A stretch of DNA of 52,526 nt, from NCBI GenBank assembly GCA_014799845.1, contig JAAVHF010000100.1:1-52526 (forward strand), in the 5' to 3' direction. The position numbers and the translations under genes are program-made. Source of the DNA: Oscillibacter sp. GTDB taxonomy: Bacteria; Bacillota; Clostridia; Oscillospirales; Oscillospiraceae. Positions 8,366 through 17,066 of the stretch are shown here, one piece after another (position 1 is the stretch's first letter; each line of letters starts with the position of its first letter). Under the pieces are notes generated by a model. That model saw only the letters and a list, made by a program, of their open reading frames with translations. It searched no databases and was not told the origin of the DNA.

Positions 8366-9055
8366 TCAGGCGGCCGCATGTTCCGTTTGGCTGCTGTCTT
8401 CTGCGGTTTTCTCTTCCCTGTTGTCCTTCGGCGGCGGCGAGGCCAGCCTCCGGAAGCCGAAAAACCATTTGATCAGGCTTCCTCCGGCCCGCAGGCCGAT
8501 CCATACCAGGCTCCCGGGCCGCAGCGACACGCCCACGTCGGCAATCAGGTCCATCTGCTGTTCCGTAAAGTCCAGATACAGCCGGATATCCGGGTCCTTT
8601 ATACCCAGCCCTTTTTCCAGCACGGGCAATCCCGCCCCCACGGCGGCCTCCAGCCGTCCGTACAGCCGCGCCGTATCCGCGGGGTCGTTCCCCGCCACCA
8701 GTACGTAAGCCTTCAGAGGCGTCACCCGGATACTCCGGCCCGTCCGGCGCAATGCCCGGCCCAGAATGGGCGGCAGCTTCTCCAGGGCATAGAGGATCTG
8801 ATCCATATTGATCCTTGCCTTGGGTTTCTGAGGTTTTTCCTTTTTCGCCTTTTTTGCTTTCTTTTTCTTAGGAGGCTTTTCCTCCGGCGATGTATCCTCG
8901 TCTTTTTCCGGAAGCGGGAACAGCCTGCGTTTGACCGGCCCATACCGGACAGTCAGGGCCATATCCCCCTGATCGTAGGAAAAACGCACCTTCACCGGGA
9001 TCAACAGCAGGAGCAAAAGCGCCAGCAGAATTCCCAGTATAATTTTTCCAATCAA
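8366..9055 (-). CDS. DUF2953 domain-containing protein (YtfI-like)
   Basis: A 229-residue protein with one N-terminal membrane helix (IILGILLALLLLLLIPVKV) and an otherwise soluble domain, matching the DUF2953 family found next to ytfJ in spore formers. A Lys-rich low-complexity segment (about 60-80) may be a flexible linker. The start is a TTG codon preceded by a GGGGGG site six bases away; no better start exists nearby. Function is unknown; location and pairing suggest a membrane-linked sporulation protein. Confidence 0.82.
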   Translation of the reverse strand: MIGKIILGILLALLLLLLIPVKVRFSYDQGDMALTVRYGPVKRRLFPLPEKDEDTSPEEKPPKKKKAKKAKKEKPQKPKARINMDQILYALEKLPPILGRALRRTGRSIRVTPLKAYVLVAGNDPADTARLYGRLEAAVGAGLPVLEKGLGIKDPDIRLYLDFTEQQMDLIADVGVSLRPGSLVWIGLRAGGSLIKWFFGFRRLASPPPKDNREEKTAEDSSQTEHAAA

Positions 9056-9087
9056 AGGCGTCCCCCCTTTCTCCCGGCAATGCCCCT

Positions 9088-9657
9088 CTACTCTTCTGCC
9101 TCCTCCGATTGTTCAGGCGCATCCAGACGCAGCTGTCCGCTCTCTTCCACTCCCGGCAGCGGGGGCAGTTCCTCCAGAGTCGCAATATGAAACGCCCGGA
9201 GAAATCCCTGGGTCGTACGGTACAGCCGGGGCCGTCCCGGCACCTGGAGCCGCCCGCACTCCTCGATCAGCTTCCGGTCCAGCAGCAACCCCACGGTGTA
9301 CGCGCTGTCCACGCCCCGGATCTGATCCACCTGGGCCCGGGTCACCGGCTGGTAATAAGCCACGATAGCCAGCACCTCCAGAGCGGGCTGGCTGAGCTTT
9401 GCCGTTTTTCTGACCTCGAAGGCCCTGCGGATGATCTCCGCGTACTCCGGCGCGGAGCAGAGCTGATAGCTGTCCTCCATCCGGATGAGGCGGATGCCCC
9501 GGCGTTCAAAGGCGTAATAGTCTCCCAGCCGCTGCAGGGCCTCCTCCGCCCGGGGCCGGTCCGTATCCAGCGCCATGCAAAGGCGGCTGATATGCACCGG
9601 CTCGCCGGAGGCAAATAAAATCCCCTCTGCGGCAATCTGCATTTCCTTGTTATCCAA
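9088..9657 (-). CDS. scpB: Segregation and condensation protein B
   Basis: A 189-residue ScpB, one of the two non-SMC subunits of the SMC condensin that compacts and separates the chromosome. It shows the winged-helix pair and the conserved stretch SQPALEVLAIVAYYQPVTRAQVDQIRGVDS, typical of the family. A TTG start fits best, with ACGGGAAG upstream; an ATG five codons later is the other choice. It sits 31 bases after scpA in the standard scpA-scpB order. Confidence 0.95.
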   Translation of the reverse strand: MDNKEMQIAAEGILFASGEPVHISRLCMALDTDRPRAEEALQRLGDYYAFERRGIRLIRMEDSYQLCSAPEYAEIIRRAFEVRKTAKLSQPALEVLAIVAYYQPVTRAQVDQIRGVDSAYTVGLLLDRKLIEECGRLQVPGRPRLYRTTQGFLRAFHIATLEELPPLPGVEESGQLRLDAPEQSEEAEE

Positions 9658-9688
9658 TGGTCTTCCCGTCCTAAATCAATCTGGTATT

Positions 9689-10465
9689 CTATAGCTTCAG
9701 CGAATCGATGCCCTCGCCGGTGGCGGTGACGGTACAGTCCGTCTCGCCGCCGGACAGCGTCACGATCCTGGCCCGGCACAGCTCCAGAATCGCCAGAAAA
9801 GTTGCCACCACCTCGCTGCGGCTCCTGCTGCCCCGGAAGAGCAGCCGGAAGCTGGTGATCCCCCGGCGCAGGCGCTGAAAGATTTCCTGTGCCTTCCCCG
9901 CAACGGGATATGGCTCCTGCCGCACGATCTCCTGGAAGCTGCCGGCCGTCAGCGGCCTGCGCTGTTCCTCCCGGCCAATGACCTCGTCGATGGCCCGGAG
10001 CAGGTCGTCCGTGCTGTGGCTGTATGTATAGATCTTTCCCCGCTCCAACGGTTCCGGCTGCCGCAGGAAAATCCGGCTGCCGAACTCACCCATGGGTCCC
10101 AATTGGGCGGTGACATATTTGATCTTGGCGTAATTTTCCCCGCTGCGCCGCTCCTCCAGGGAGCGGATCAGTTCGGCCATCTCGCTCTTGGCCTCCTCGT
10201 CCTCAATAGAGAGGAGCATCCGCGTCTTAATGAACATCAGCTGGGCGGCCATAGCGACAAACTCGCTGGCTACCTCCAGGTCCATCCGCTGGCGCTGCTC
10301 CAGATATTCCAGATACTGTTCCAGAATAAGGGCGATGGGGATATCCTGAATCTCAATTTTGTTTTTGCTCAACAGGAACAGGATCAGGTCCAGAGGACCC
10401 TCGAAGTCCTCCATGCCCTCCCGGCTGTGTACCACCTGTTCCAGCCTGTAAACCGGTTCGTCCAT
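9689..10465 (-). CDS. scpA: Segregation and condensation protein A
   Basis: A 258-residue ScpA (kleisin) that bridges the SMC heads and binds ScpB. The N-terminal signature FEGPLDLILFLLSKNKIEIQDIPI is at about residues 19-42, and the C-terminal winged helix (SRSEVVATFLAILELCRARIV) contacts the SMC head. ACGGAGGAT precedes the ATG. It lies between the M50 protease and scpB, a gene order common in Firmicutes. Confidence 0.95.
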   Translation of the reverse strand: MDEPVYRLEQVVHSREGMEDFEGPLDLILFLLSKNKIEIQDIPIALILEQYLEYLEQRQRMDLEVASEFVAMAAQLMFIKTRMLLSIEDEEAKSEMAELIRSLEERRSGENYAKIKYVTAQLGPMGEFGSRIFLRQPEPLERGKIYTYSHSTDDLLRAIDEVIGREEQRRPLTAGSFQEIVRQEPYPVAGKAQEIFQRLRRGITSFRLLFRGSRSRSEVVATFLAILELCRARIVTLSGGETDCTVTATGEGIDSLKL

Positions 10466-10495
10466 CCGGCATCCTCCGTTATATCCGTCAGTAAA

Positions 10496-11140
10496 TCAGA
10501 AAAACAGTCCGGCCATCCACAGATAGACGGCGTAAATGGCGTTGGAAAGGTAGCTGCCTCCGATATCCAGCCACATGATCAGCAGCAAAACCATCATCCC
10601 ATAGCGTTCATAGCGCATCAGGGTATAATAGGCCCGCTCCGGCAGCAGGGAAAACAGCACCTTCGATCCGTCCAGCGGCGGGATGGGCACCAGATTGAAC
10701 AGTCCCAACCCGATACTCAAAACCGCCGTGCCGGTCAGAAAGGAGAACACCCACAATGTAACGGCATTCACGGGGGCGGTCCCGGCCATCAGCGACGCGG
10801 CGAACAGCAGCAGCAAAGCCAGCAGGAAGTTGGACGCCGGTCCCGCCAGCGCGGTAACGGCCATGCCCGTCTTAGGCTTTTTGAAGTACCGCATATCCAC
10901 GGGCACGGGCTTTGCCCAGCCGAAGCCGCAGATCACCATGGAAGCCAGTCCCAGCCAGTCGATGTGGTGGAGGGGGTTGAAGCTGAGGCGGCGCATCCGC
11001 TTGGCGGTGGGATCGCCCAGCGCGTAAGCGGCCAGGCCGTGGCATGTCTCATGGACGGTCAGGCACAGCAGAACGCTCAGCACCCTCTGAAAAAGGGCAA
11101 GCAGACCTTCCCAATCAAATTGTTCTAAAAAGGCTGTCAT
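10496..11140 (-). CDS. Site-2 protease family (M50) membrane metalloprotease
   Basis: A 214-residue polytopic membrane protein. The zinc motif HETCH (HExxH) is at residues 30-34 and the third ligand is in NLVPIPPLDG, with the aspartate at 157; several hydrophobic helices surround them. Stand-alone M50 proteins of this type (SpoIVFB/YwhC-like) cleave substrates inside the membrane, but the substrate is unknown here. It heads the scpA-scpB-DUF2953-ytfJ-dac operon, downstream of a recognisable promoter. Its ribosome-binding site is poor (no clear GGAGG), so translation may be low. Confidence 0.9.
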   Translation of the reverse strand: MTAFLEQFDWEGLLALFQRVLSVLLCLTVHETCHGLAAYALGDPTAKRMRRLSFNPLHHIDWLGLASMVICGFGWAKPVPVDMRYFKKPKTGMAVTALAGPASNFLLALLLLFAASLMAGTAPVNAVTLWVFSFLTGTAVLSIGLGLFNLVPIPPLDGSKVLFSLLPERAYYTLMRYERYGMMVLLLIMWLDIGGSYLSNAIYAVYLWMAGLFF

Positions 11141-11208
11141 GATACTTTTACTCTGTTAACGTTTCCTTTTTACCTGAAATTCTCTCTGTGAGAAAGCTTT
11201 GTCAATTC

Positions 11209-11237
11209 AGTATAGCAGACTTTTGTCAGGATTACAA
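11209..11237 (-). promoter_or_regulatory. Sigma-A promoter of the M50-scpAB operon
   Basis: On the minus strand, TTGTAA and TATACT are spaced by 17 bases, about 70 bases before the M50 gene. This is the only good promoter match before the long minus-strand block. Confidence 0.6.
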
Positions 11238-11331
11238 GTCCAAATAGGCTTTGTTTCACGGCTTATCTCCGATTCTTCCGCTTTTTGCCTCCTCCCGGCC
11301 ATCGTGTAACGCGCAGCGCCTGCTGACGCGG

Positions 11332-11366
11332 AAACGCCCTGCCCGGACATGCCGGACAGGGCGTTT
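11332..11366 (-). terminator. Hairpin terminator after tldE
   Basis: AACGCCCTG pairs with CAGGGCGTT, and CCGGACATGCCGG lies between them, just after the stop of the tldE/pmbA gene. The T run on the minus strand is short (TTTCC), so termination may be partial. Confidence 0.55.
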
Positions 11367-11369
11367 TTC

Positions 11370-12722
11370 CTATTTCCCCGCAATGGTCAAGCCTTCCACC
11401 AGCACGCTGGGGCTGACGAAGGAGGTCGAGGAGGGGAAAAACGGCGGCTGAGGGTCGTTGGCGATGGCGGTGATATTTTTCAGCAGATCAAAGAAGTTCC
11501 CGGCCACGGTGAAGGACCGCACCGGCGCCCCCTTCCGCCCGTTCTCGATCAAGAACCCCGCACTTTGCAGGGAGAAGTCGCCGCTGATGGTGTTGGCTCC
11601 CGCGTGCAGGCCGTCCAGGGAGGTGATGAGCACCCCGTTCTGCGCCTTCCGCAGCAGTTCCTCCTGGGTCAGCTCGCCGCTGGCAAAATACATGGTAAAC
11701 GGCTGTATATCTATTACCGAATCATAGTTGGATTTAGCCGCGTTGCCGGTGGTGGTTTTCCCCGCCGCCGCCGCGGTACGCAGGTTATAAAGCAGCGTGG
11801 TCAGGACCCCGTTCTCAATCACATTCTTCCGCCGGGCAGGCGTGCCCTCGGCATCAAAGGGCATGGGCAGAGGGTTCTTTTCATAGAAGGGGTCGTCCAC
11901 CAGCGTGACGACGGGGGAGGCAATAGCCGTGCCTTCCTTGTCCTTCAGCAGGGATAGGCCCTTCTGGACCCGTTCAGCGGAGAATACCTCTGAATAAAAG
12001 GTCAGCAGATAGGACATCGCCTTGGGCGAGAAGACCACCGGCATGACCCCGGTGGGGGCTGTCCCCGCGCCCAGCGTTTCACGGGCTTCATCAGCAGTTT
12101 CTCTGGCGGCGGCGGAGAGGTCCAGCTGATCCAGCTGCCCAAAGGCAAATTTGAAGCCGGTGGCCTTTTCTTCCTCGGGCGCGCCGTCGCTCACCACAGG
12201 GCTCAGGACCGCAAAAGTCAGCGTATTCTCATATTGCAGATCCAGCCCGCGGGAGTTGTGAATGGCAATAGAAAAACGATGGGCATGGACTTCTGTATTG
12301 CTGCCGTCCACCACGCCCGGCTGGGCGTAAAGGGCGTCCTGTCCCGCCAGCGCGGTTTTGCTCAGCAGTTTCGTATCCGGCAGGGCGGCTCTGCTGGTTT
12401 CCACAGCTTGGTAACTCTGTCCGGCCTCCGCCAGGAATTCCGGGTCGGAGGTCTCCAGCACAGCGGCGTTGCCGGCGGCCCGGCGCACCAGGGCGCGGGC
12501 GCTCTCCTCGCTCAGGAGCTGGGTGGAGGCATAGCCCATCCTGCCGTTCACCAGACAGCGCAGGCAGACCCCGCCGTCATTGGAGGAGGAACAATCGTTG
12601 ATCTCGTGCCGGAAAACGGACACGGAAGCGCTCTCCTCCACTTGATAGTACAGCTCATACTCTTCAATATGCAGCGCGGCGGCCTCCTCATCGGCCACCT
12701 GACGGAACGTCTGAAAATCCAT
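11370..12722 (-). CDS. pmbA: TldE/PmbA-type subunit of the TldD/E protease
   Basis: A 450-residue member of the TldD/PmbA family and the partner of TldD. The heterodimer degrades peptides, for example the microcin B17 precursor and CcdA in E. coli. Family segments such as VSVFRHEINDCSSSNDGGVCLRCLV near the N-terminus and NTISGDFSLQSAGFLIENG near the C-terminus are present, and the HExxxH zinc motif of TldD is absent, as expected for TldE. The ATG at 12722 has GGAGGAG seven bases upstream; a TTG two codons earlier is too close to it. It follows tldD by 15 bases. Confidence 0.9.
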   Translation of the reverse strand: MDFQTFRQVADEEAAALHIEEYELYYQVEESASVSVFRHEINDCSSSNDGGVCLRCLVNGRMGYASTQLLSEESARALVRRAAGNAAVLETSDPEFLAEAGQSYQAVETSRAALPDTKLLSKTALAGQDALYAQPGVVDGSNTEVHAHRFSIAIHNSRGLDLQYENTLTFAVLSPVVSDGAPEEEKATGFKFAFGQLDQLDLSAAARETADEARETLGAGTAPTGVMPVVFSPKAMSYLLTFYSEVFSAERVQKGLSLLKDKEGTAIASPVVTLVDDPFYEKNPLPMPFDAEGTPARRKNVIENGVLTTLLYNLRTAAAAGKTTTGNAAKSNYDSVIDIQPFTMYFASGELTQEELLRKAQNGVLITSLDGLHAGANTISGDFSLQSAGFLIENGRKGAPVRSFTVAGNFFDLLKNITAIANDPQPPFFPSSTSFVSPSVLVEGLTIAGK

Positions 12723-12737
12723 TTGCAAACTCCTCCT

Positions 12738-14117
12738 TTATCTGCCGCCCACGGTGATGGACGATACGCGGATGAGCGGCTGCCCCACGTTGGTGGGGAT
12801 GGAGCCGCTGGACGCGCCGCACATCCCCTGCCCGCAGGCCAGAGCGCCGCCCACCATGTCGATCTTCTGAATGACCTGGTCGCCCTTGCCCACCAAGCTG
12901 GCTCCCCGTACGGGCTCGCAGATTTTCCCGTTGCGGATGAGGTATCCCTCGTTGACGGCGAAGTTGAACTCGCCGGTGACCGGATTCACCGATCCGCCGC
13001 CCATCGTCTTGGCGTACAGGCCGTACTCGATAGAAGCGATAATGTCCTCCTCTTTATCGCTCCCGGGAGCGATAAAGGTATTGGTCATGCGGGAGGTGGG
13101 CGCGTAGGCGAAGCTCTGGCGGCGGGAGCTGCCGGTGGAGGGCATCCCCATGCGGCGGCCGTTGAACTTGTCAATCATGTAGGATTTCAGCACGCCGTTT
13201 TCGATCAGCACGTTGCGTTGGGCGGGCGTACCCTCGTCGTCAATATTGATGGAGCCCCACTCATTGGGGAGGGTCCCGTCGTCGATGGCGGTGACCTTCT
13301 CGTGGGCGATCTTCTCCCCCAGCTTGCCGCAGAACTGGCTGTTGCCGTAGGCCACGCTGGCGGCCTCCAGTGAGTGTCCGCAGGCCTCGTGGAAGATAAC
13401 GCCGCCGAATCCGCTGCCGATGGCCACCGGCATCACCCCGGCGGGACAGTACCCTGCCCCGGCCATGATGACCGCCTGACGGGCGGCCTCGCGTCCCACA
13501 TCGGCGGGCTTCACCGTCTCGAAAAGTTCCATTCCCCGGCGTGCCCCGGGGTTGTATGCGCCGGTCTGGGTCTCTCCCCTTACCTCAGCCACGGCGCGGA
13601 CCATCATCCGGGTACGGATCTGCCGGTCCTGGGTCCACAGGCCCTCGCTGGTCGCCACCAGGATGTGGTGGTCCACGTCCATCAGGGTGCCCGTCACCTG
13701 CACGACGGCGGCGTCATAATCCCTGGCGGCGGCGCAGGCCTCCTTCAGCAAATCCGCCTTGACGGCATTGTCCACGCCGCTGGGAACAACGCGGATGGGG
13801 TGTATATCCCCGAACAGCCGCTCCCGCAGGGTGATGGATACCTCCGCCCTGCCTTCGGCCAGGGCCTCCGCGGCCCGCTGGGCGCAGCGGAGCAGTCCGG
13901 CCTCGCTGGTGTCCACCGTAGTCGCCATTACGCTGCGCAGGCCCTGAAACACCCGCACGGCAGCGCCGGCGATCTGCGCGTCATGCACCGCGTCCACCTT
14001 GCCGCCCACCAGATCGACAGCGTGGTTCAGGGTGTTTTCCGCAAAGATCTCGGCGTAATCCGCACCGGTGGAGGCGGCCTTCTGCAGCACGCGCTCACAA
14101 ATTTCTTTTGCAATCAT
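12738..14117 (-). CDS. tldD: Metalloprotease TldD
   Basis: A 459-residue TldD, the catalytic subunit of the TldD/E protease. The zinc motif HExxxH is visible as HEACGH at residues 243-248, followed by the conserved AYGNSQFCGKLG region and NEWGSINIDDEGTPAQRNVLIENG. TldD/E digests unfolded or leader peptides inside an enclosed chamber and matures some RiPPs. It lies 50 bases after the VWA gene and just before tldE, so the moxR-VWA-tldD-tldE set is probably one transcript. No RiPP precursor was noticed next to it. Confidence 0.95.
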   Translation of the reverse strand: MIAKEICERVLQKAASTGADYAEIFAENTLNHAVDLVGGKVDAVHDAQIAGAAVRVFQGLRSVMATTVDTSEAGLLRCAQRAAEALAEGRAEVSITLRERLFGDIHPIRVVPSGVDNAVKADLLKEACAAARDYDAAVVQVTGTLMDVDHHILVATSEGLWTQDRQIRTRMMVRAVAEVRGETQTGAYNPGARRGMELFETVKPADVGREAARQAVIMAGAGYCPAGVMPVAIGSGFGGVIFHEACGHSLEAASVAYGNSQFCGKLGEKIAHEKVTAIDDGTLPNEWGSINIDDEGTPAQRNVLIENGVLKSYMIDKFNGRRMGMPSTGSSRRQSFAYAPTSRMTNTFIAPGSDKEEDIIASIEYGLYAKTMGGGSVNPVTGEFNFAVNEGYLIRNGKICEPVRGASLVGKGDQVIQKIDMVGGALACGQGMCGASSGSIPTNVGQPLIRVSSITVGGR

Positions 14118-14167
14118 CCGTCATTCTCCTAATCGTTTCATCGTTTTTATATCCCCTGCCCGAAAAA

Positions 14168-15436
14168 CTACTTCATCAGCTTTCTGCACGATCGGGTCAG
14201 CTCCTCCAGCGTGGAGCAGGGGGCCATCTGGCACAGCGAGGCCATGGTCTGGATGCTGGCCATATAGGGCCACTTCCGCTGGGGGATGGGGTTCAGCCAC
14301 AGCACCCGCCCCGCCTGACGGCGGGCCTCCACCAGCTCCTGCGCGGCCCGGGGCAGATCGATGGTCTTGGTGTCCGACAGGATCAGCAGCGTTGTGGAGG
14401 GCCCCAGGGGCGCGGGGCGGCGCCGGCACAGCGATTCCAGCGCACAGCCAAGGTCGGTGCCCCGGCCAAAGAGGCCGGAGGAGCGCACGTAGTCCCGGAA
14501 CGCGTCCATGTTCTGCAAAGCGAAAGCGTCCACCTCCCGCACCTCCTCGGAGAACAGGAAGGTCTGCGAGGACTCCGACACCTCGGTCATGGACTTGATG
14601 AACCGCAGCACGAACTCCGAAAATTGCAGCATGGACCCGGACACGTCGCACAGCAGCACCAGCCGCCGTTTCTTCTGCCGCTTCCGGCGGTAGGACAGAC
14701 GGTAGAAGCTGCCGCCTGTCTCCAGCCCCTTCCGGATGGTGCGGCGGAAGTCCAGTTTGCCGCTGTGGCCCTGACCCTGGCGTTTACGGCTCAGCTCCGC
14801 GTCCAGTTGGCGGGAGATGGCGGCAATGAGGGCCGCGGCCCGGGGGATGTCGGCCTCCTTGAACTGGGAGATGTCCCGGTACAGCAGGGCCATATCCGGG
14901 TCCAGCTCGTCGCTGCCCACGGCGGCGTCGTCCTCCATAGCCATCTGCTGCTCCAGCAGGAACCGCATGAACACCGAGCGGATAAAGTTGCTGTAGAGCT
15001 TGGGGCTTCGCTTGAGATTGCCCTTCATTTTTTCCATCATCTGCCGCAGCTGTTCCCGCTTGTCCTCGCTCATGCGGACGTAAACTTCCTGCAAATCCTC
15101 CCGCAGGTCCATGGGCCGGCCGTCCACCTGCATCTCCTGCTCGGCCTCCTGGCGGCGCTGGGCCATTTCCCGGGCCTCTTCCTCCTGCCTGCGGCGGAGG
15201 GCGTCCCGCTGCTCCGCGCTGACAAAAAAGCCATCGAAGCAGTGCTGGAAAATCGCCTGCTCCTCCCTGCTCTTGGCATAGACCGCCTGGAGGGCCAGAC
15301 GGACCGTCTCACGGTCGCCGAGGTCCAGGACCGTCAGGATCTCGCAGGCATCCGCCGTCTCCTGGGTGCCCACCGCAAGGCCCTGGGAGCGCAGCATGGC
15401 GGAGAACTCCGCCAGCTTCTCCAGATAGACGCTCAT
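14168..15436 (-). CDS. VWA domain protein (CoxE-like)
   Basis: A 422-residue cytosolic protein with a C-terminal von Willebrand factor A domain; the metal-ion site DVSGS (DxSxS) lies near residue 262, followed by a threonine in FGRGTDLG. The N-terminal half is helical and charged, with an EEAREMAQRRQEAEQEM coiled-coil-like stretch. CoxE-type VWA proteins work with MoxR ATPases as a chaperone or metal-insertion pair. Its ATG overlaps the MoxR stop as ATGA, so the two are coupled. The client protein is not evident. Confidence 0.88.
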   Translation of the reverse strand: MSVYLEKLAEFSAMLRSQGLAVGTQETADACEILTVLDLGDRETVRLALQAVYAKSREEQAIFQHCFDGFFVSAEQRDALRRRQEEEAREMAQRRQEAEQEMQVDGRPMDLREDLQEVYVRMSEDKREQLRQMMEKMKGNLKRSPKLYSNFIRSVFMRFLLEQQMAMEDDAAVGSDELDPDMALLYRDISQFKEADIPRAAALIAAISRQLDAELSRKRQGQGHSGKLDFRRTIRKGLETGGSFYRLSYRRKRQKKRRLVLLCDVSGSMLQFSEFVLRFIKSMTEVSESSQTFLFSEEVREVDAFALQNMDAFRDYVRSSGLFGRGTDLGCALESLCRRRPAPLGPSTTLLILSDTKTIDLPRAAQELVEARRQAGRVLWLNPIPQRKWPYMASIQTMASLCQMAPCSTLEELTRSCRKLMK

Positions 15437-16371
15437 GCCTGATGATGTCCGCAGGCGCCGCAGTGCTCGTGGCCCTGCCCGTGGTCGTGGCCGTGTTCAT
15501 GGTCATGGCCGCAGCCGCGGCTCTGGCCGTAGAGAACGTCCCCGGCGGCTTCCAGGTCCTCGCTGCTTTTCAGCACGAAGCCCATGGTCTGCCGGGCCGC
15601 TTCCTTTGTCAGGTCGCTGATGCCCAGGGCTTCCAGGGCGGAAACCCAGTCCAGCGTCTCGGCGATAGACGGCTTTTTCAGAATGGCCTCGCTGCCGCGC
15701 AGGTCGTGGATGGCCTGGGCCACCTGGACGGCCAGATGCTCGTTGACATTGGGGCGTTTCGCCCTGATAATGGCGACTTCTTTCTCAATATCCGGGTATT
15801 GTAGATAGAGGTAGGCGCACCGCCGCCGCAGGGCCTCGCCCAGGGGCCGGGTCCGGTTGGAGGTCAGCACCACGAAGGGGATGGAATTGGCCCGCACAAC
15901 GCCCGTCTCAGGGATGGTCACCTGCATTTCGGAGAGAAGTTCCAGCAGGAACGCCTCAAACTCCTCATCGGATTTGTCGATCTCGTCGATGAGCAGCACC
16001 ACCGGCTTCTCTGACCGGATGGCCCGCAGCAAGGGCCGCTCCAGCAGATACTCATCGCCGAACAGGGACTTTGTCAGCTCATCCGCGTCCCGGCGGTCCA
16101 TCTGCACCTGAATGCTGAGCAGCTGCTTCTGGTAGTTCCACTCGTAGAGGGCCTTGCTCTCGTCCAGTCCCTCATAGCACTGGAGCCGCACCAGCTCCCG
16201 GTCCAGGGCGGAGGCCATGACCTTGGCGATCTCCGTCTTGCCCACGCCGGCGGGACCCTCGATGAGAAGGGGCCTGCCCAGCTGGAGGGCCACCAGCAGC
16301 GTGGCGGCCACGTCGCCGCCGCAAATATACTTCGCTTCATCCAATTTCTTCTGAAGTGCGGGAATATCCAT
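15433..16371 (-). CDS. MoxR-family AAA+ ATPase with His-rich tail
   Basis: A 312-residue MoxR-type AAA+ ATPase: Walker A GPAGVGKT at 39-46, Walker B VVLLIDEID in the middle, sensor 1 (VVLTSNRT) and arginine-finger segment (LRRRCAYLYL). MoxR ATPases remodel or load cofactors into partner proteins together with VWA proteins. The last about 29 residues are unusual: a run rich in His, Cys and Gly (GHDHEHGHDHGQGHEH then CGACGHH), like metal-storage or metal-delivery tails of nickel chaperones. This tail is not part of the AAA core. First gene of the operon, with a promoter at 16414-16442 and an AAAGGAGC site. Confidence 0.92.
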   Translation of the reverse strand: MDIPALQKKLDEAKYICGGDVAATLLVALQLGRPLLIEGPAGVGKTEIAKVMASALDRELVRLQCYEGLDESKALYEWNYQKQLLSIQVQMDRRDADELTKSLFGDEYLLERPLLRAIRSEKPVVLLIDEIDKSDEEFEAFLLELLSEMQVTIPETGVVRANSIPFVVLTSNRTRPLGEALRRRCAYLYLQYPDIEKEVAIIRAKRPNVNEHLAVQVAQAIHDLRGSEAILKKPSIAETLDWVSALEALGISDLTKEAARQTMGFVLKSSEDLEAAGDVLYGQSRGCGHDHEHGHDHGQGHEHCGACGHHQA

Positions 16372-16413
16372 GTCGAAGCTCCTTTGTGAAGTATTTAACA
16401 GAAACCTGTTCTG

Positions 16414-16442
16414 AGGATACCATAATTTCGGGAAAAATGCAA
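16414..16442 (-). promoter_or_regulatory. Promoter of the moxR-VWA-tldDE operon
   Basis: Minus-strand TTGCAT and TATCCT with a 17-base spacer, about 45 bases before the MoxR start. It is back to back with the plus-strand promoter at 16454. Confidence 0.5.
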
Positions 16443-16453
16443 CGAAATTTTAG

Positions 16454-16482
16454 TGGAAAAACGGGAAGAGATGGGGTACAAT
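16454..16482 (+). promoter_or_regulatory. Promoter of the DUF2284-coaX unit
   Basis: TGGAAA and TACAAT with a 17-base spacer, 35 bases before the GTG start of the DUF2284 gene. The -35 is a weak match. The same TGGAAA hexamer occurs before yfmF. Confidence 0.45.
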
Positions 16483-16517
16483 AAGGACACAGAAAAACTG
16501 GTGGGAGGTCGGGGATC

Positions 16518-17057
16518 GTGACGGAACAGCAGATGATAGACCTGGCGGTGGAATCAGGCTTTGCCAACGCCGCGCTGATGGATACGAAAGACTTGATTTT
16601 TCTCCCCTCTTTCCGGCCGCTGTGCGAGGAGAATCTCTGCGGAAAGTACGGCGTCAACTACGCCTGCCCGCCGGACTGCGGAACCGTGGAGGAGATGGCG
16701 GCGCGGGTCCGCCGCTGGCCCCGCGCCCTGGTCATGCAGACCATGTGGGATATCGAGGACCCCATGGACGAGACGCGGACCAGGCCCGCCAAGGGAACCC
16801 ACAACAAAATGACCCGTCGGCTCATCGACCGGATCGACCGGCCCGGACTGATGGTGGGCGCGGGCGGGTGCAGTCTGTGCTCCCCCTGCGCCATTGTGGA
16901 GGGAAAGCCCTGCCGGTTCCCGGATAAGCGGTACTCCTGCATGTCGGCCTACTGCATCTTTGTGCAGCAGATGGCGGAGAAGTGCGGGATGGAGTACGAC
17001 TGCGGGCCGGGCGTGGTGGCGTTTTTCAGCATGTTCTGCTTTGATCCGGCGGAGTGA
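16518..17057 (+). CDS. DUF2284 putative metal-binding protein
   Basis: A 179-residue cysteine-rich protein of the DUF2284 family, annotated as predicted metal-binding. Conserved blocks are the N-terminal CGKYGVNYACPPDCG and C-terminal GAGGCSLCSPCAIVEGKPCRFP with PDKRYSCMSAYC, enough cysteines to hold an iron-sulfur cluster or zinc. The start is GTG with GGGAGG ten bases upstream; an internal ATG five codons on has no better site. It is followed nine bases later by coaX. Function unknown. Confidence 0.88.
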   Translation: MTEQQMIDLAVESGFANAALMDTKDLIFLPSFRPLCEENLCGKYGVNYACPPDCGTVEEMAARVRRWPRALVMQTMWDIEDPMDETRTRPAKGTHNKMTRRLIDRIDRPGLMVGAGGCSLCSPCAIVEGKPCRFPDKRYSCMSAYCIFVQQMAEKCGMEYDCGPGVVAFFSMFCFDPAE

Positions 17058-17066
17058 GGAGGAGTC

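Noticed and set aside
7038-8708. A 556-residue plus-strand open frame
   Set aside because: Antisense to the D,D-carboxypeptidase, ytfJ and DUF2953 genes, all of which are well supported.
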